The notes: generated by a model from the sequence alone, not told the origin. A stretch of DNA of 33,410 nt from Gammaproteobacteria bacterium (GCA_919902765.1 CAKKRP010000067.1:1-33410), one strand, 5' to 3'; shown: positions 7,791 to 17,825, numbered from the stretch's first letter. A program made the numbers and translations.

Positions 7791-7864
7791 TGGATGCCTT
7801 TTACGAACGGCTTTTGGGGCTGCGATCTTGGGTCGTAGCGCGGCTTTAACTCATTGAAAGAATT

Positions 7865-10408
7865 ATGGAAACTTTTGCCAAAGAAGTCCTTCCCATAAAC
7901 ATCGAAGACGAGATGCGTCAGTCGTACATGGAGTACGCCATGAGCGTCATCGTCGGCCGCGCGCTGCCGGATGCGCGTGATGGTCTCAAACCTGTGCATC
8001 GCCGCGTCTTGTACGCGATGAGCGAACTCGGTAATGACTGGAACAAGCCCTATAAGAAATCAGCGCGTGTCGTCGGTGATGTGATCGGTAAATACCACCC
8101 GCACGGCGATGTCGCGGTTTACGATACGATAGTGCGCATGGCCCAGTCGTTTTCGCTGCGCTACATGCTCGTCGATGGGCAAGGCAACTTCGGTTCGATA
8201 GACGGTGACGCCCCTGCGGCGATGCGTTATACCGAAGTGCGCATGTCTAAAATCGCACACGATTTACTCCAGGATCTCGACAAAGAAACCGTCGATTTCG
8301 TCTTCAATTACGACGAATCGGAACGTGAACCTACTGTTTTGCCGTCGCGTGTGCCCAATTTATTGATCAACGGGACGACAGGTATAGCGGTCGGTATCGC
8401 CACCAATATTCCGCCGCATAATTTGGTCGAGGTCGTCAACGCCTGCGTGGCCTTGATCGACGATCCGAGCTTGGATATCAACGAATTAATGAAATATGTG
8501 CTGGGGCCGGATTTTCCCACTGCGGGAATAATCAATGGCGCGGCGGGCATACGCGAGGCCTATCGTACCGGGCGTGGGCGTATTTATGTGCGCGCGCGCG
8601 CACACATCGAGGGCGAAGATGGCAGCAAACAAACCATCATCGTCACCGAGTTGCCTTATCAGGTCAACAAGGCGCGCTTGATCGAGCGTATCGCCGAATT
8701 AGTCAAAGAAAAGAAACTTGAAGGCATCTCCGAATTACGCGATGAATCCGATAAAGACGGGTTGCGCGTGGTGATAGAATTGCGTCGCAACGAAGTCGCG
8801 GAAGTCGTGTTGAATAATCTGTATTCGCAGACGCAAATGCAGAATGTGTTTGGCATTAACATGGTCGCCTTGGTGGATGGTCAGCCGCGTTGTCTCAATT
8901 TGAAAGAATTGATCGATGCATTCCTACGCCATCGCCGCGAAGTGGTGACCAGACGCACCATATTTGAATTGCGCAAGGCCAGGGATCGTGCGCATATATT
9001 GGAAGGTTTAGCGGTCGCATTGGCGAATATCGACCCGATTATCGCGTTGATTAAGGCGTCGCCGAATCCTGCGCAAGCCAAGAGCGCGATGCTCGCCCAA
9101 GCATGGGCGCCCGGCATCGTCGTGAATATGTTGGAACGCGCCGGCGCGCAATTGTCGCGTCCCGAAGAATTGGGTCCGGATTTTGGATTAGTCGAGGGTC
9201 AATATCGTCTTTCGGAAGTGCAGGCGCAAGCGATTTTAGATATGCGTTTGCATCGCTTGACCGGTTTGGAACAAGACAAGATCATTACAGAATACAAAGA
9301 AATCCTGACGCAAATTGAAGAATTGTTGAAAATATTGAGCAATCCTGCGGAATTGTTGCGTGTTATACGCGAAGAATTGATCCATATTCGCGACGAATAC
9401 GGTGACAAACGGCGTACGGAAATCATCACCACCGAGCAGGATTTATCGACGGAAGATCTGATCACGCCGGAAGATGTGGTGGTCACGTTATCCCATGCGG
9501 GTTACGCCAAGGCGCAACCGGTGGCGACGTATGGCGCGCAACGCCGTGGCGGCAAGGGCAAGACCGCGACCACCACGCGCGACGAAGATTTTGTCGATAA
9601 ATTATTTATCGCCAATACGCACGATACCATCTTGTGTTTCTCCAGTGTCGGCAAAGTATATTGGTTGAAAGTGTATGAATTGCCGCAGGCCAGCCGCATC
9701 GCACGCGGCAAACCGATGGTCAATTTATTGCCCCTGGAACAAGGCGAACGCATCAACGCGGTGCTGCCGGTCAAGGCCTTCGATGCGGATAAATATGTAT
9801 TTTTCGCGACCGCGCATGGCACGGTCAAAAAGACTTCATTAGAAGATTTTTCGCGGCCGCGCTCCTCCGGCATCATCGCAATTGAACTCAAGGATGGCGA
9901 TAAATTGGTCGGCGTTGATATCACCGATGGTAAACGCGATGTCATGTTGTGTACCAGCGGCGGCAAGGCCGTGCGTTTCAATGAAGAAGAAGTGCGCGCC
10001 ATGGGCCGCACAGCGGCGGGCGTGCGCGGTGTCAAACTGCCCGATGCGCAAGAAGTCATCGCATTGATCATTATCAATCCGGGCGAGGTGCTGACGGCGA
10101 CCGCAAACGGATATGGCAAGCGTACCTCGGTAGAAGACTACCCCGTGCATGGCCGTGGCGGTCAAGGGGTGATATCCATACAAACGACGGATAGAAATGG
10201 CACTGTGGTCGCCGCCAAATTGGTGCGCGAAGAAGATGAAATCATGTTGATCACCAATGGCGGTACCTTGGTGCGCACACGCGTCGCGGAGGTTTCGTCC
10301 TTGGGTCGTAACACCCAAGGCGTGCGCTTAATCAGCTTGGCCGATGACGAACGCTTAGTGGGCATGGAGCGCGTAGAAGACGTCGCGGGTGACGAAGAAA
10401 CCGAGTAG
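7865..10408 (+). CDS. gyrA: DNA gyrase subunit A
   Basis: 847 residues, slightly shorter than E. coli GyrA (875). The breakage-reunion domain begins [19 protein letters not shown]. The catalytic Tyr122 lies in AAMRYTE with the same numbering as E. coli. The quinolone-determining region reads [14 protein letters not shown]: Val at position 83 where E. coli has Ser, with Asp87 kept. The C-terminal beta-pinwheel starts with the GyrA box QRRGGKG near residue 560, which marks gyrase over topoisomerase IV. The acidic C-terminus (DVAGDEETE) is short. It forms the A2B2 supercoiling enzyme with GyrB, which is not in the window. serC follows 25 bases later, so read-through into the amino-acid genes is likely, as in Pseudomonas. 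Confidence 0.98.
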   Translation: METFAKEVLPINIEDEMRQSYMEYAMSVIVGRALPDARDGLKPVHRRVLYAMSELGNDWNKPYKKSARVVGDVIGKYHPHGDVAVYDTIVRMAQSFSLRYMLVDGQGNFGSIDGDAPAAMRYTEVRMSKIAHDLLQDLDKETVDFVFNYDESEREPTVLPSRVPNLLINGTTGIAVGIATNIPPHNLVEVVNACVALIDDPSLDINELMKYVLGPDFPTAGIINGAAGIREAYRTGRGRIYVRARAHIEGEDGSKQTIIVTELPYQVNKARLIERIAELVKEKKLEGISELRDESDKDGLRVVIELRRNEVAEVVLNNLYSQTQMQNVFGINMVALVDGQPRCLNLKELIDAFLRHRREVVTRRTIFELRKARDRAHILEGLAVALANIDPIIALIKASPNPAQAKSAMLAQAWAPGIVVNMLERAGAQLSRPEELGPDFGLVEGQYRLSEVQAQAILDMRLHRLTGLEQDKIITEYKEILTQIEELLKILSNPAELLRVIREELIHIRDEYGDKRRTEIITTEQDLSTEDLITPEDVVVTLSHAGYAKAQPVATYGAQRRGGKGKTATTTRDEDFVDKLFIANTHDTILCFSSVGKVYWLKVYELPQASRIARGKPMVNLLPLEQGERINAVLPVKAFDADKYVFFATAHGTVKKTSLEDFSRPRSSGIIAIELKDGDKLVGVDITDGKRDVMLCTSGGKAVRFNEEEVRAMGRTAAGVRGVKLPDAQEVIALIIINPGEVLTATANGYGKRTSVEDYPVHGRGGQGVISIQTTDRNGTVVAAKLVREEDEIMLITNGGTLVRTRVAEVSSLGRNTQGVRLISLADDERLVGMERVEDVAGDEETE

Positions 10409-10433
10409 ATTTTTGTTTTGTGGAGTGAGGACA

Positions 10434-11516
10434 ATGACGCGAGTTTATAATTTTAGTTCGGGTCCGGCGATGTTGCCGGAGGAAGTGTTGCAAATCGCCC
10501 GTGAAGAAATGGCCGATTGGCGTGGCAGCGGCATGTCGGTGATGGAAATGAGTCATCGCGGCAAGGAATTTATCTCCATCGCGGAAAAGGCCGAGGCCGA
10601 TTTGCGCGAGGTGCTGGGCATCCCGAACAATTATAAAGTGTTATTTTTGCAAGGCGGCGCGTCCAGTCAATTCGCGATGGTGCCGATGAACTTATTGCGC
10701 GGCAAGCGCAAGGCGGATTATATCAACACCGGTAGTTGGTCTAAAAAGGCCATTGAAGAGGCCAAGCGTTATTGCGAGGTGAATATCGCCGCCTCCAGTA
10801 AAGATACCAATTTCACCCATGTGCCGCCGCAAGCGCAGTGGAAATTGGCGACGGATGCGGCCTATGTGCATTACTGCCCGAATGAAACCATAGGCGGCGT
10901 TGAATTTCATTGGCTACCGCAGACCGGCGATATACCCTTGGTGGCCGACATGTCGTCTACGTTGTTGTCGCGGCCAGTGGATGTCAGCAAATTCGGCGTC
11001 ATCTACGCAGGTGCGCAAAAAAATATCGGCCCTGCGGGTTTAACCCTCGCCATCGTGCGCGAAGATCTGGTCGGTGATGTGCTGCCCGGTACGCCTACGA
11101 TGTTTGACTATAAAATACACGCCACCGATGCGTCGATGTATAACACACCGGCGACCTATAGTTGGTATATCGCAGGGCTGGTGTTCGACTGGTTGAAGAA
11201 AATCGGCGGTCTGGCCAAGATGGCGGAAATCAATAAACGCAAAGCCGAAAAATTATATGCGGCCATCGACAACTCAAGTTTTTATCACAGCAATGTGGCC
11301 AAGGACAGTCGTTCGTGGATGAATATTCCGTTTACGCTCGCCACGCCCGAGTTGGATGACGCGTTTCTGAAAGAGGCGAAGAAAGAAGGGCTGACGACAC
11401 TGAAAGGTCATCGTTCGGTGGGAGGGATGCGGGCCAGCATCTACAATGCGATGCCAGAGGCGGGCGTGGATAAATTAGTGCAATTTATGGCCGAATTTGC
11501 CCGCCGCAACGCCTGA
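10434..11516 (+). CDS. serC: phosphoserine aminotransferase
   Basis: 360 residues. The true start is the ATG at 10434 with GTGAGG upstream; the track ORF begins inside gyrA. The N-terminus VYNFSSGPAMLPEEVL is diagnostic of SerC. FLQGGASSQFAMVPMNLL binds the PLP phosphate, and the Schiff-base Lys196 is in VIYAGAQKNIGPAG. The C-terminal GHRSVGGMRASIYNAMP is also conserved. It transaminates 3-phosphohydroxypyruvate in serine synthesis and the analogous step in pyridoxine synthesis. It lies between gyrA and serA, the enzyme acting just before it. Confidence 0.98.
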   Translation: MTRVYNFSSGPAMLPEEVLQIAREEMADWRGSGMSVMEMSHRGKEFISIAEKAEADLREVLGIPNNYKVLFLQGGASSQFAMVPMNLLRGKRKADYINTGSWSKKAIEEAKRYCEVNIAASSKDTNFTHVPPQAQWKLATDAAYVHYCPNETIGGVEFHWLPQTGDIPLVADMSSTLLSRPVDVSKFGVIYAGAQKNIGPAGLTLAIVREDLVGDVLPGTPTMFDYKIHATDASMYNTPATYSWYIAGLVFDWLKKIGGLAKMAEINKRKAEKLYAAIDNSSFYHSNVAKDSRSWMNIPFTLATPELDDAFLKEAKKEGLTTLKGHRSVGGMRASIYNAMPEAGVDKLVQFMAEFARRNA

Positions 11517-11529
11517 CGAGGATAACGAA

Positions 11530-12693
11530 GTGTATAAAATTCAAACCTTGAACAATATTTCGGTGCGTGGCTTAGAACGTTTTGCGCGTGACCGCTATGA
11601 GCTTGCGTCGGAAATTCCCAGTCCGCACGCGATTATGCTGCGTTCGTTCAATATGCATGATATGGATATTCCCGCTAGCGTGCTTGCGGTTGGGCGTGCC
11701 GGTGCGGGCGTCAATAATATTCCAGTCGATAAGCTCAGCGCACGCGGGGCGCCGGTGTTTAATGCGCCGGGCGCCAATGCCAATGCGGTGAAGGAATTAG
11801 TAATCGCCGGTATGTTGATGGCGGCGCGTAATTTGTTGCCGGCGTGGGATTTTGCGCGCCGAGCGGAAGGCGATGATGCAAGCATCGACAAAACCGTTGA
11901 AAAGGGTAAAAAAGACTACGCGGGGTTTGAAATCGCGGGGCGTACCTTGGGCGTCATCGGCTTGGGCGCCATCGGGCGTTTAGTGGCCAACACGGCCATC
12001 GATTTAGACATGAAAGTGGTCGGATTCGATCCCGGTCTGACGGTGCAAGGCGCGTGGAAATTGTCCAGCGCGGTGGCGCAGGCGCATAGTGTGGATGAAT
12101 TATTCAGCCGCGTCGATTTTATTTCCATACATGTGCCGCTGACCGATGGCACGCGCAAATTGGTCAATACCGAGCGCTTGCGCTTGATGCGTAAAGGCGG
12201 TGTGGTGCTTAATTTCGCACGTGGCGGCATCGTTGACGACGTTGCCGTATGCAAATCCATAGAAGCCGGGCATTTGTATGCGTATGTGTGCGATTTCCCC
12301 TCTAATGCGCTAAAAAACAATAGTCGTGTGATCGCGCTTCCGCATTTAGGCGCGTCTACTGAAGAAGCGGAAGACAATTGCGCCGTGATGGTGGCCGATC
12401 AATTGCGCGATTATCTGGAAAACGGCAATATCGTAAACGCGGTGAATTTTCCCGAGGTGGCGATGCCGCGTAGCGAAGGGTTTCGCGTCGCCATTGCCAA
12501 TCGCAATGTGCCGAATATGGTCGGACAAATCTCCACCAAACTCGCGACCGCAGGGTGCAATATTATCGATATGTTGAATAAATCCAAGGGGGATTTGGCC
12601 TATACCTTGGTCGATGTCAATCAACCATTGAACGAAACATTGTTAAAAGATTTGCGTGGCATAGACGGGGTCTTGGCGGTGCGAGTGTGTTAG
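11530..12693 (+). CDS. serA: D-3-phosphoglycerate dehydrogenase
   Basis: 387 residues from GTG 11530, with GAGG about 8 bases upstream. The Rossmann motif is LGVIGLGAIGRLVAN, the NAD-binding region continues to FISIHVPLTDGTRKLVN, and the catalytic His is in LPHLGASTEEAEDN. A C-terminal ACT domain is visible (VPNMVGQISTKLATAGCNIIDMLN then AYTLVDVN), so serine feedback is possible. This is the short ACT form, lacking the extra allosteric domain of long SerA proteins. It makes the substrate of SerC, encoded directly upstream. In the Pseudomonas supraoperon serC is followed by pheA without serA, so this insertion is a local difference. Confidence 0.94.
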   Translation: MYKIQTLNNISVRGLERFARDRYELASEIPSPHAIMLRSFNMHDMDIPASVLAVGRAGAGVNNIPVDKLSARGAPVFNAPGANANAVKELVIAGMLMAARNLLPAWDFARRAEGDDASIDKTVEKGKKDYAGFEIAGRTLGVIGLGAIGRLVANTAIDLDMKVVGFDPGLTVQGAWKLSSAVAQAHSVDELFSRVDFISIHVPLTDGTRKLVNTERLRLMRKGGVVLNFARGGIVDDVAVCKSIEAGHLYAYVCDFPSNALKNNSRVIALPHLGASTEEAEDNCAVMVADQLRDYLENGNIVNAVNFPEVAMPRSEGFRVAIANRNVPNMVGQISTKLATAGCNIIDMLNKSKGDLAYTLVDVNQPLNETLLKDLRGIDGVLAVRVC

Positions 12694-12702
12694 TGAACAA
12701 TT

Positions 12703-13791
12703 ATGTCAGACACCGAGCAACTACGCGATATTCGTAATAAAATTGACGCCATTGATGAGCAAATACAAACGCTCATCAATGCACGCGCTACGTGTGCAAT
12801 GCAAGTTGCCAAGATTAAACGCAACGCGCAACAGGTAGATAATTTCTATCGTCCCGAGCGCGAGGCTGACGTATTGCTGCGGGTGATGGCGCGCAATAAA
12901 GGCGGCGTATTGGGCGATGAGACGATGGCGCGTTTGTTTCGCGAAATCATGTCGGAGTGTTTGGCCTTAGAACAACGCTTGAATATCGCATATCTTGGCC
13001 CTATAGGCACGTTTACGCAGGCGGCGGCGATTAAACATTTTGGGCATGCGGTGCAGACGGTGGCGGTAGGCAGTATCGCGGAAGTATTCCGTGAAGTGGA
13101 AGGCGGAGTCGCGCGGTTCGGCGTGGTTCCCGTCGAAAATTCTACTGAGGGCGTGGTCAATCATACATTAGATACGTTTATCGCGTCGCCGTTGAAGATT
13201 TGCGGCGAAGTGGAGTTACGCATTCATCAGCATTTGATGGCCAAGCAAACGGATAAGTCGCGGGTCAAGCGACTTTATTCACATCAGCAATCCTTGGCGC
13301 AATGTCGTGAATGGTTAAATGAACATCTGCCTATGGCGGAGATCGTTACCGTCAGCAGTAATGCCGAAGCGGCGCGCCGCGCCGCGCTGGAAGCCGATGC
13401 CGCCGCGATCGCCGGAGAGCAAGCGGCGGAGATCTATGGTTTGAATTTATTAGAACGCAATATTGAAGACGAGCCGGACAATACGACGCGCTTTTTGGTG
13501 GTGGGTCGCTATGATACCGCGCCTACAGGGCGCGACAAGACCTCTATTTTGGTGTCGGTGCGCAATAAAACCGGCGCGTTACACCGCGTGCTTGAACCGC
13601 TGGTGCGCCATGGGGTGAGTATGTCGCGCATCGAGTCGCGGCCGTCACGTCGCGGGATGTGGGATTATGTTTTTTTCATCGATTTAGAAGGTCATCAACA
13701 CGATGCACCGGTCAGCCAAGCGCTGGCAGCGCTAGAGCAAGAGGCGGCCATGCTCAAACGCCTGGGCTCTTATCCACGTGCGGTACTGTGA
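12703..13791 (+). CDS. pheA: bifunctional chorismate mutase/prephenate dehydratase
   Basis: 362 residues in three parts. An AroQ-type chorismate mutase helix bundle comes first (LRDIRNKIDAIDEQIQTLIN, about residues 6-90). The prephenate dehydratase domain runs from IAYLGPIGTFTQAAA through VENSTEGVVNHTLDTF to DEPDNTTRFLVVG. The last is an ACT regulatory domain (GALHRVLEPLVRHGVSMSRIESRPS) with the phenylalanine-sensing ESRP motif. It turns chorismate into phenylpyruvate and is probably inhibited by phenylalanine. The start is 9 bases after the serA stop, with only a weak Shine-Dalgarno, hinting at coupling. Confidence 0.97.
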   Translation: MSDTEQLRDIRNKIDAIDEQIQTLINARATCAMQVAKIKRNAQQVDNFYRPEREADVLLRVMARNKGGVLGDETMARLFREIMSECLALEQRLNIAYLGPIGTFTQAAAIKHFGHAVQTVAVGSIAEVFREVEGGVARFGVVPVENSTEGVVNHTLDTFIASPLKICGEVELRIHQHLMAKQTDKSRVKRLYSHQQSLAQCREWLNEHLPMAEIVTVSSNAEAARRAALEADAAAIAGEQAAEIYGLNLLERNIEDEPDNTTRFLVVGRYDTAPTGRDKTSILVSVRNKTGALHRVLEPLVRHGVSMSRIESRPSRRGMWDYVFFIDLEGHQHDAPVSQALAALEQEAAMLKRLGSYPRAVL

Positions 13792-13803
13792 CCGGAGTTA
13801 AGC

Positions 13804-14925
13804 ATGCCTCAGAGTTCTGATAGTTTGGATTCCTTATTCAGTCGCGCCGTGCCTGGCGTGCAGAAATTATTACCGTATCCACCGGGCAAACCAATTAGCG
13901 AATTACAACGCGAACTGGGCATACACGATATCGTTAAAATGGCCTCTAATGAAAATCCGTTGGGGCCCAGCCCAAAGGCGTTGCAGGCCATGCGCGCAAC
14001 GATGGATGATCTCGCCTTATATCCGGACGGGAGTGCGTTTACGTTAAAAAAGGCCTTGTCACGACATCTCAACGTCGCCACGTCTCAGCTTACTATTGGC
14101 AATGGGTCTAGCGAGGTGTTGGAAATTTTAGTGCGCGCGTTTGTGTTGCCCGGCGATGAAATAGTTTTTTCGCAATATGCGTTTGCGATGTACCCCATAC
14201 TCGCCCAAGCGGCCAATGCGCGCGCCGTTGTGGTGCCCGCGAAAGATTGGGGGCATGATCTTGCGGCGATGCGCGACGTTATTACGCCTAAAACAAAAAT
14301 TGTGATCGTCGCAAACCCCAACAATCCAACGGGCACCTGGATACGCGGGGCGGCGCTGGAGTCCTTTATTCGCAGTGTGCCGCGTGATGTCATCGTCGTC
14401 GTGGACGAGGCCTACAACGAATTTGTGCAAGCAGCCGAATTTGTCAGCGCGGTGACATGGTTGAATCAATTCGCAAATTTGCTGGTGATGCGCACGTTTT
14501 CCAAGGTATATGGCATAGCCGGTATACGCGTAGGATACGGTGTTGCCGGCGATGTCATTACGGATTTGCTGAACCGCGTACGCCAACCGTTCAACGTTAA
14601 TAGTTTGGCGTTGGCGGCGGCGGAGGCGGCGCTGGGCGACCAGGAATTCGTGCAGCGCAGCACCGAAAATAATCGTCTGGGCTTGCAGCAATTTGTGCAA
14701 GGATTCCAGACGCTAGGTTTGTCCTTTATTCCAAGCGTCGCCAATTTTATCGCGGTAGACGTGGGGCGGCCCGCAATGCCAGTGTATAATTCGATGCTAA
14801 GGCAAGGTGTTATTGTACGTCCGGTGGCGAATTATCACATGCCCAATCATCTGCGTATAACGACCGGTTTGCCGGAACACAATGCGCGTTGTTTGGCGGC
14901 GCTTACGCAGGCCTTGGCAAACTGA
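13804..14925 (+). CDS. hisC: histidinol-phosphate/aromatic aminotransferase (HisC2 type)
   Basis: 373-residue class I/II PLP aminotransferase. Typical HisC segments are VKMASNENPLGPSPKAL, YPDGSAFTLKKAL, NPNNPTGTW and the PLP Lys234 in MRTFSKVYGIAGIRVGYG. GGAG lies upstream of the ATG. No other his genes are nearby; instead it sits between pheA and tyrA, as hisC2 does in Pseudomonas. Its main job is thus probably transamination in Phe/Tyr synthesis, with histidinol-phosphate as a shared or secondary substrate. That role is inferred from context. Confidence 0.92.
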   Translation: MPQSSDSLDSLFSRAVPGVQKLLPYPPGKPISELQRELGIHDIVKMASNENPLGPSPKALQAMRATMDDLALYPDGSAFTLKKALSRHLNVATSQLTIGNGSSEVLEILVRAFVLPGDEIVFSQYAFAMYPILAQAANARAVVVPAKDWGHDLAAMRDVITPKTKIVIVANPNNPTGTWIRGAALESFIRSVPRDVIVVVDEAYNEFVQAAEFVSAVTWLNQFANLLVMRTFSKVYGIAGIRVGYGVAGDVITDLLNRVRQPFNVNSLALAAAEAALGDQEFVQRSTENNRLGLQQFVQGFQTLGLSFIPSVANFIAVDVGRPAMPVYNSMLRQGVIVRPVANYHMPNHLRITTGLPEHNARCLAALTQALAN

Positions 14926-14927
14926 AT

Positions 14928-15794
14928 ATGTGGCAACGCGTAGTCATTATAGGCGTAGGCCTCATTGGCGGATCCATTGCGCGCGCCATCAAAAAGAACG
15001 CTTTGTCGCGTGTCGTGATCGGTTGCGGGCGTGATAAAGAACAACTGCAACTCGCGCAAGATCTTGGCGTGATAGACGCATTTGATCAGGAGATTGCACA
15101 CGCAGTGCGTGCGGCGGATTTAGTGATCATCGCCGTCCCGGTGGGGGTGATGCCGGCGGTTTTTAGCGCGCTCGCAACCGTCAAAGATTTACACGCCGTG
15201 ATCACCGATGTAGGTAGCGTCAAAGGGAGTGTTTTGGCGGCCGCGCAAGCGGCGTTTGGCGCCTTACCGCCGCGTTTTGTCGCCGGCCATCCCATTGCCG
15301 GAACGGAAAAAAGCGGTGTTGAAGCCTCGTTCGCAGATTTATTTGTCAATCGTTGTGCGATCTTGACGCCGACCGCGCAGACGGATCCACAGGCCTTAAT
15401 GGCGGTTGCCAAGCTATGGCGAGATTTAGGCGCCGAGGTCGTGGAGATGGAAGCAACCCATCACGATGAGGTCTTGGCCGCCACCAGTCATTTACCGCAT
15501 GTATTGGCCTATACCTTGGTCGATACCTTAGCCAAAATGGATGAACGGCGCGAGATATTTCGTTTTGCAGCGGGCGGATTTCGCGATTTTACACGCATCG
15601 CCTCCAGCGATCCGACCATGTGGCGTGACATCTGTATCGCCAATAGAGAAGCGATAATCGCGATGATAGAACGCTACCAAGAAGAGCTTGAAACCTTGAA
15701 AAATAATATCGCACGCAGTGCGCAAGCAGACATTGAACAACAATTCACGCGCGCCAAACAAGCGCGTGATCGATTTATGAAAAATTTCATTTGA
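14928..15794 (+). CDS. tyrA: prephenate dehydrogenase
   Basis: 288 residues from ATG 14928, two bases after the hisC stop; the track extension to 14889 lies within hisC. An N-terminal Rossmann fold (VVIIGVGLIGGSIARAIKK) is followed by VVIGCGRDKEQL at the end of strand two. The catalytic region contains HPIAGTEKSGVEAS, ATSHLPHVLAY and FRDFTRIASSDPTMW. It makes 4-hydroxyphenylpyruvate (or arogenate to tyrosine; the specificity is not visible) for tyrosine. In Pseudomonas this protein is fused to AroA; here the two are separate, 24 bases apart. No chorismate mutase or ACT domain is attached. Confidence 0.95.
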   Translation: MWQRVVIIGVGLIGGSIARAIKKNALSRVVIGCGRDKEQLQLAQDLGVIDAFDQEIAHAVRAADLVIIAVPVGVMPAVFSALATVKDLHAVITDVGSVKGSVLAAAQAAFGALPPRFVAGHPIAGTEKSGVEASFADLFVNRCAILTPTAQTDPQALMAVAKLWRDLGAEVVEMEATHHDEVLAATSHLPHVLAYTLVDTLAKMDERREIFRFAAGGFRDFTRIASSDPTMWRDICIANREAIIAMIERYQEELETLKNNIARSAQADIEQQFTRAKQARDRFMKNFI

Positions 15795-15818
15795 TAAAGT
15801 AGATTACAGAGCAAACCT

Positions 15819-17138
15819 ATGAGCAACGAATCCATTACCTACCTTGTGCAACCTGGCGGCAGTTTGCGGGGCAGTGTGCGTGTGGCCGGTGATAAATCCA
15901 TATCGCATCGCGCCATGATGCTGGGCGCGCTCGCCGAGGGCATCACCGAGGTCACGGGATTTTTAGAGGGTGCCGACAGTTTGGCCACACTGGCCGCTTT
16001 TCGCGCCATGGGCGTCAATATAGAAGGCCCTAACGACGGTCGCGTGCGCATCCACGGCGTCGGCCTGCGCGGCCTCAAACAGGCGCACGGCGACCTCGAT
16101 CTTGGCAATTCCGGGACTTCAATGCGGCTGATGAGCGGCCTATTGGCGGGGCAGGCGTTTGATTCGCGCCTGATTGGTGACAATTCTTTGTCGCGTCGCC
16201 CCATGCAACGCGTCACTGATCCGTTGGCAAAAATGGGTGCGCGTATAGATGCTTCGGGTAGCGGTACCGCTCCATTGCGGGTGCATGGCGGGCAAAAATT
16301 GCGCGCCATAGACTATGCGATGCCCATGGCCTCGGCCCAGGTAAAATCCTGTTTGCTCCTCGCGGGTCTGTACGCCGAAGGGCGTACCTGTGTGACGGAG
16401 CCCGCCGTGACACGCGATCATACCGAACGTATGCTGCAGGCCTTCGGCTATCCTATCGAACGCCAAGGTGGCACGGTGTGTGTGACGGGCGGGGCGCAAC
16501 TGACCGCGACGCGCATCGATGTCCCGGCCGATATTTCTTCAGCCGCGTTTTTCATGGTCGGGGCGAGCATCGCCGAAGATGCCGAGGTCGTCTTGACGCA
16601 TGTGGGCGTCAATCCAACCCGTACCGGCGTGATAGATATATTGAAGCTGATGGGGGCGGATATACGCCTCGAAAATGAGCGCGTGGCGGGGGGCGAGCCT
16701 GTGGCGGACATACGCGTGTGTGCAGCACCTTTGCATGGCATAGACATTCCGCTCGCATTGGTACCGTTGGCCATCGACGAATTTCCGGCGATTTTTGTCG
16801 CCGCCGCCTGCGCCAAAGGGCGCACCGTGTTGCGTGGTGCGGACGAATTGCGCGTCAAGGAAAGTGATCGTATCCAAGTGATGGCCGACGGATTAAAGGC
16901 CTTAGGGATTGTTGCCGAGCCGACGCGCGATGGGATGATTATCGAAGGCGGCAAACTTGGGCGTGGCTTGATCGATAGCCACGGCGACCATCGTATCGCC
17001 ATGGCGTTTACGATGGCGGCGTTGCGCGCCTCCGGGCCTATCGAAATCTTAGATTGCGCCAATGTTGCGACATCATTCCCCGATTTTGTGACGCTCGCCG
17101 AGGGCGCAGGCCTCAAAATGCGTGCTAGCGAGGGCTAA
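15819..17138 (+). CDS. aroA: 3-phosphoshikimate 1-carboxyvinyltransferase (EPSP synthase)
   Basis: 439 residues, standard EPSP synthase length. The PEP-binding start reads VAGDKSISHRAMMLGALAEG, then LDLGNSGTSMRLMSG, NSLSRRPMQRVTDPL, MASAQVKSCLLLAGL, TRDHTERMLQAFG and ELRVKESDR near the end. The pattern (GNSGTSMRL instead of GNAGTAMRPL, plus DHTERML) is closer to the Bacillus/Agrobacterium CP4 group than to E. coli AroA, but it keeps the Gly that CP4 replaces with Ala. It supplies chorismate for the PheA and TyrA genes upstream. The cmk start follows three bases after the stop. Confidence 0.97.
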   Translation: MSNESITYLVQPGGSLRGSVRVAGDKSISHRAMMLGALAEGITEVTGFLEGADSLATLAAFRAMGVNIEGPNDGRVRIHGVGLRGLKQAHGDLDLGNSGTSMRLMSGLLAGQAFDSRLIGDNSLSRRPMQRVTDPLAKMGARIDASGSGTAPLRVHGGQKLRAIDYAMPMASAQVKSCLLLAGLYAEGRTCVTEPAVTRDHTERMLQAFGYPIERQGGTVCVTGGAQLTATRIDVPADISSAAFFMVGASIAEDAEVVLTHVGVNPTRTGVIDILKLMGADIRLENERVAGGEPVADIRVCAAPLHGIDIPLALVPLAIDEFPAIFVAAACAKGRTVLRGADELRVKESDRIQVMADGLKALGIVAEPTRDGMIIEGGKLGRGLIDSHGDHRIAMAFTMAALRASGPIEILDCANVATSFPDFVTLAEGAGLKMRASEG

Positions 17139-17141
17139 TAC

Positions 17142-17825
17142 ATGATTAATCCGCCTATCCTGACCATCGATGGCCCCGGCGGCTCCGGTAAGGGGACGGT
17201 CGGCAGGCGGGTGGCCCACGCGCTGGAATGGCACTTTCTCGACAGTGGGGCCTTGTATCGCTTGTTGGCCCTGGCCGCGATCAATCATGGCATCGAATTG
17301 GTCGATGCGACCCGCTTAGTGCCTTTGGCCACCCGTCTCGATGTCCGCTTTATCGCCACCGGGGGCGAAGAGGACGGCATGATATTGCTGGAAAGTCATG
17401 ATGTTACAGAAGCGATACGCACCGAAACCATGGGCAACGCCGCCTCGATTGTAGCGAGCAACGGCCCGGTGCGGGCGGCCTTATTGGAGCGTCAGCGCGC
17501 GTTTTGCCTTGCCCCCGGTTTGGTGGCGGATGGGCGCGATATGGGCACGGTGGTCTTTCCACAGGCCTTGGTCAAGGTATTTATTACCGCCAGCGCCCAA
17601 GTGCGCGCACAACGACGTTATAAACAGTTGAAAGAGAAAGGGCTTGATGTTAATCTAGCCGCCGTTTTGGCCGATATCGAGGCGCGTGATGAGCGCGACC
17701 GTACTCGGCCCGTGGCCCCGTTGATACCGGCTGCGGACGCGGTGATCATCGACACCTCGTTGATGACCATCGCTCAAGTGGTGCGCGAAGTCTTAGATAT
17801 CGTCGCGGCACGGGTATCGCAATGA
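17142..17825 (+). CDS. cmk: cytidylate kinase
   Basis: 227 residues. The P-loop is at residues 10-19 (DGPGGSGKGT), followed by LDSGALYRLLALAA, the CMP-binding VADGRDMGTVVFP, and the lid region RYKQLKEKG...RDERDRTRP. It phosphorylates CMP and dCMP. The cmk-rpsA order is conserved over most gammaproteobacteria, but here an intrinsic terminator lies between the two. It is the last gene of the tightly spaced supraoperon. Confidence 0.97.
   Translation: MINPPILTIDGPGGSGKGTVGRRVAHALEWHFLDSGALYRLLALAAINHGIELVDATRLVPLATRLDVRFIATGGEEDGMILLESHDVTEAIRTETMGNAASIVASNGPVRAALLERQRAFCLAPGLVADGRDMGTVVFPQALVKVFITASAQVRAQRRYKQLKEKGLDVNLAAVLADIEARDERDRTRPVAPLIPAADAVIIDTSLMTIAQVVREVLDIVAARVSQ

Noticed and set aside
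9502-10119. 205-codon minus-strand ORF inside gyrA
   Set aside because: Antisense to the conserved GyrA C-terminal domain; no recognisable domain.
16448-17116. 222-codon minus-strand ORF inside aroA
   Set aside because: Antisense of a clearly coding frame; Ser/Pro/Ala-rich composition typical for such shadows.
14928-17138. Frameshifted tyrA-aroA fusion
   Set aside because: Both proteins are full-length with their own ends; the 24-base gap is normal intergenic sequence and TyrA has a normal C-terminus.
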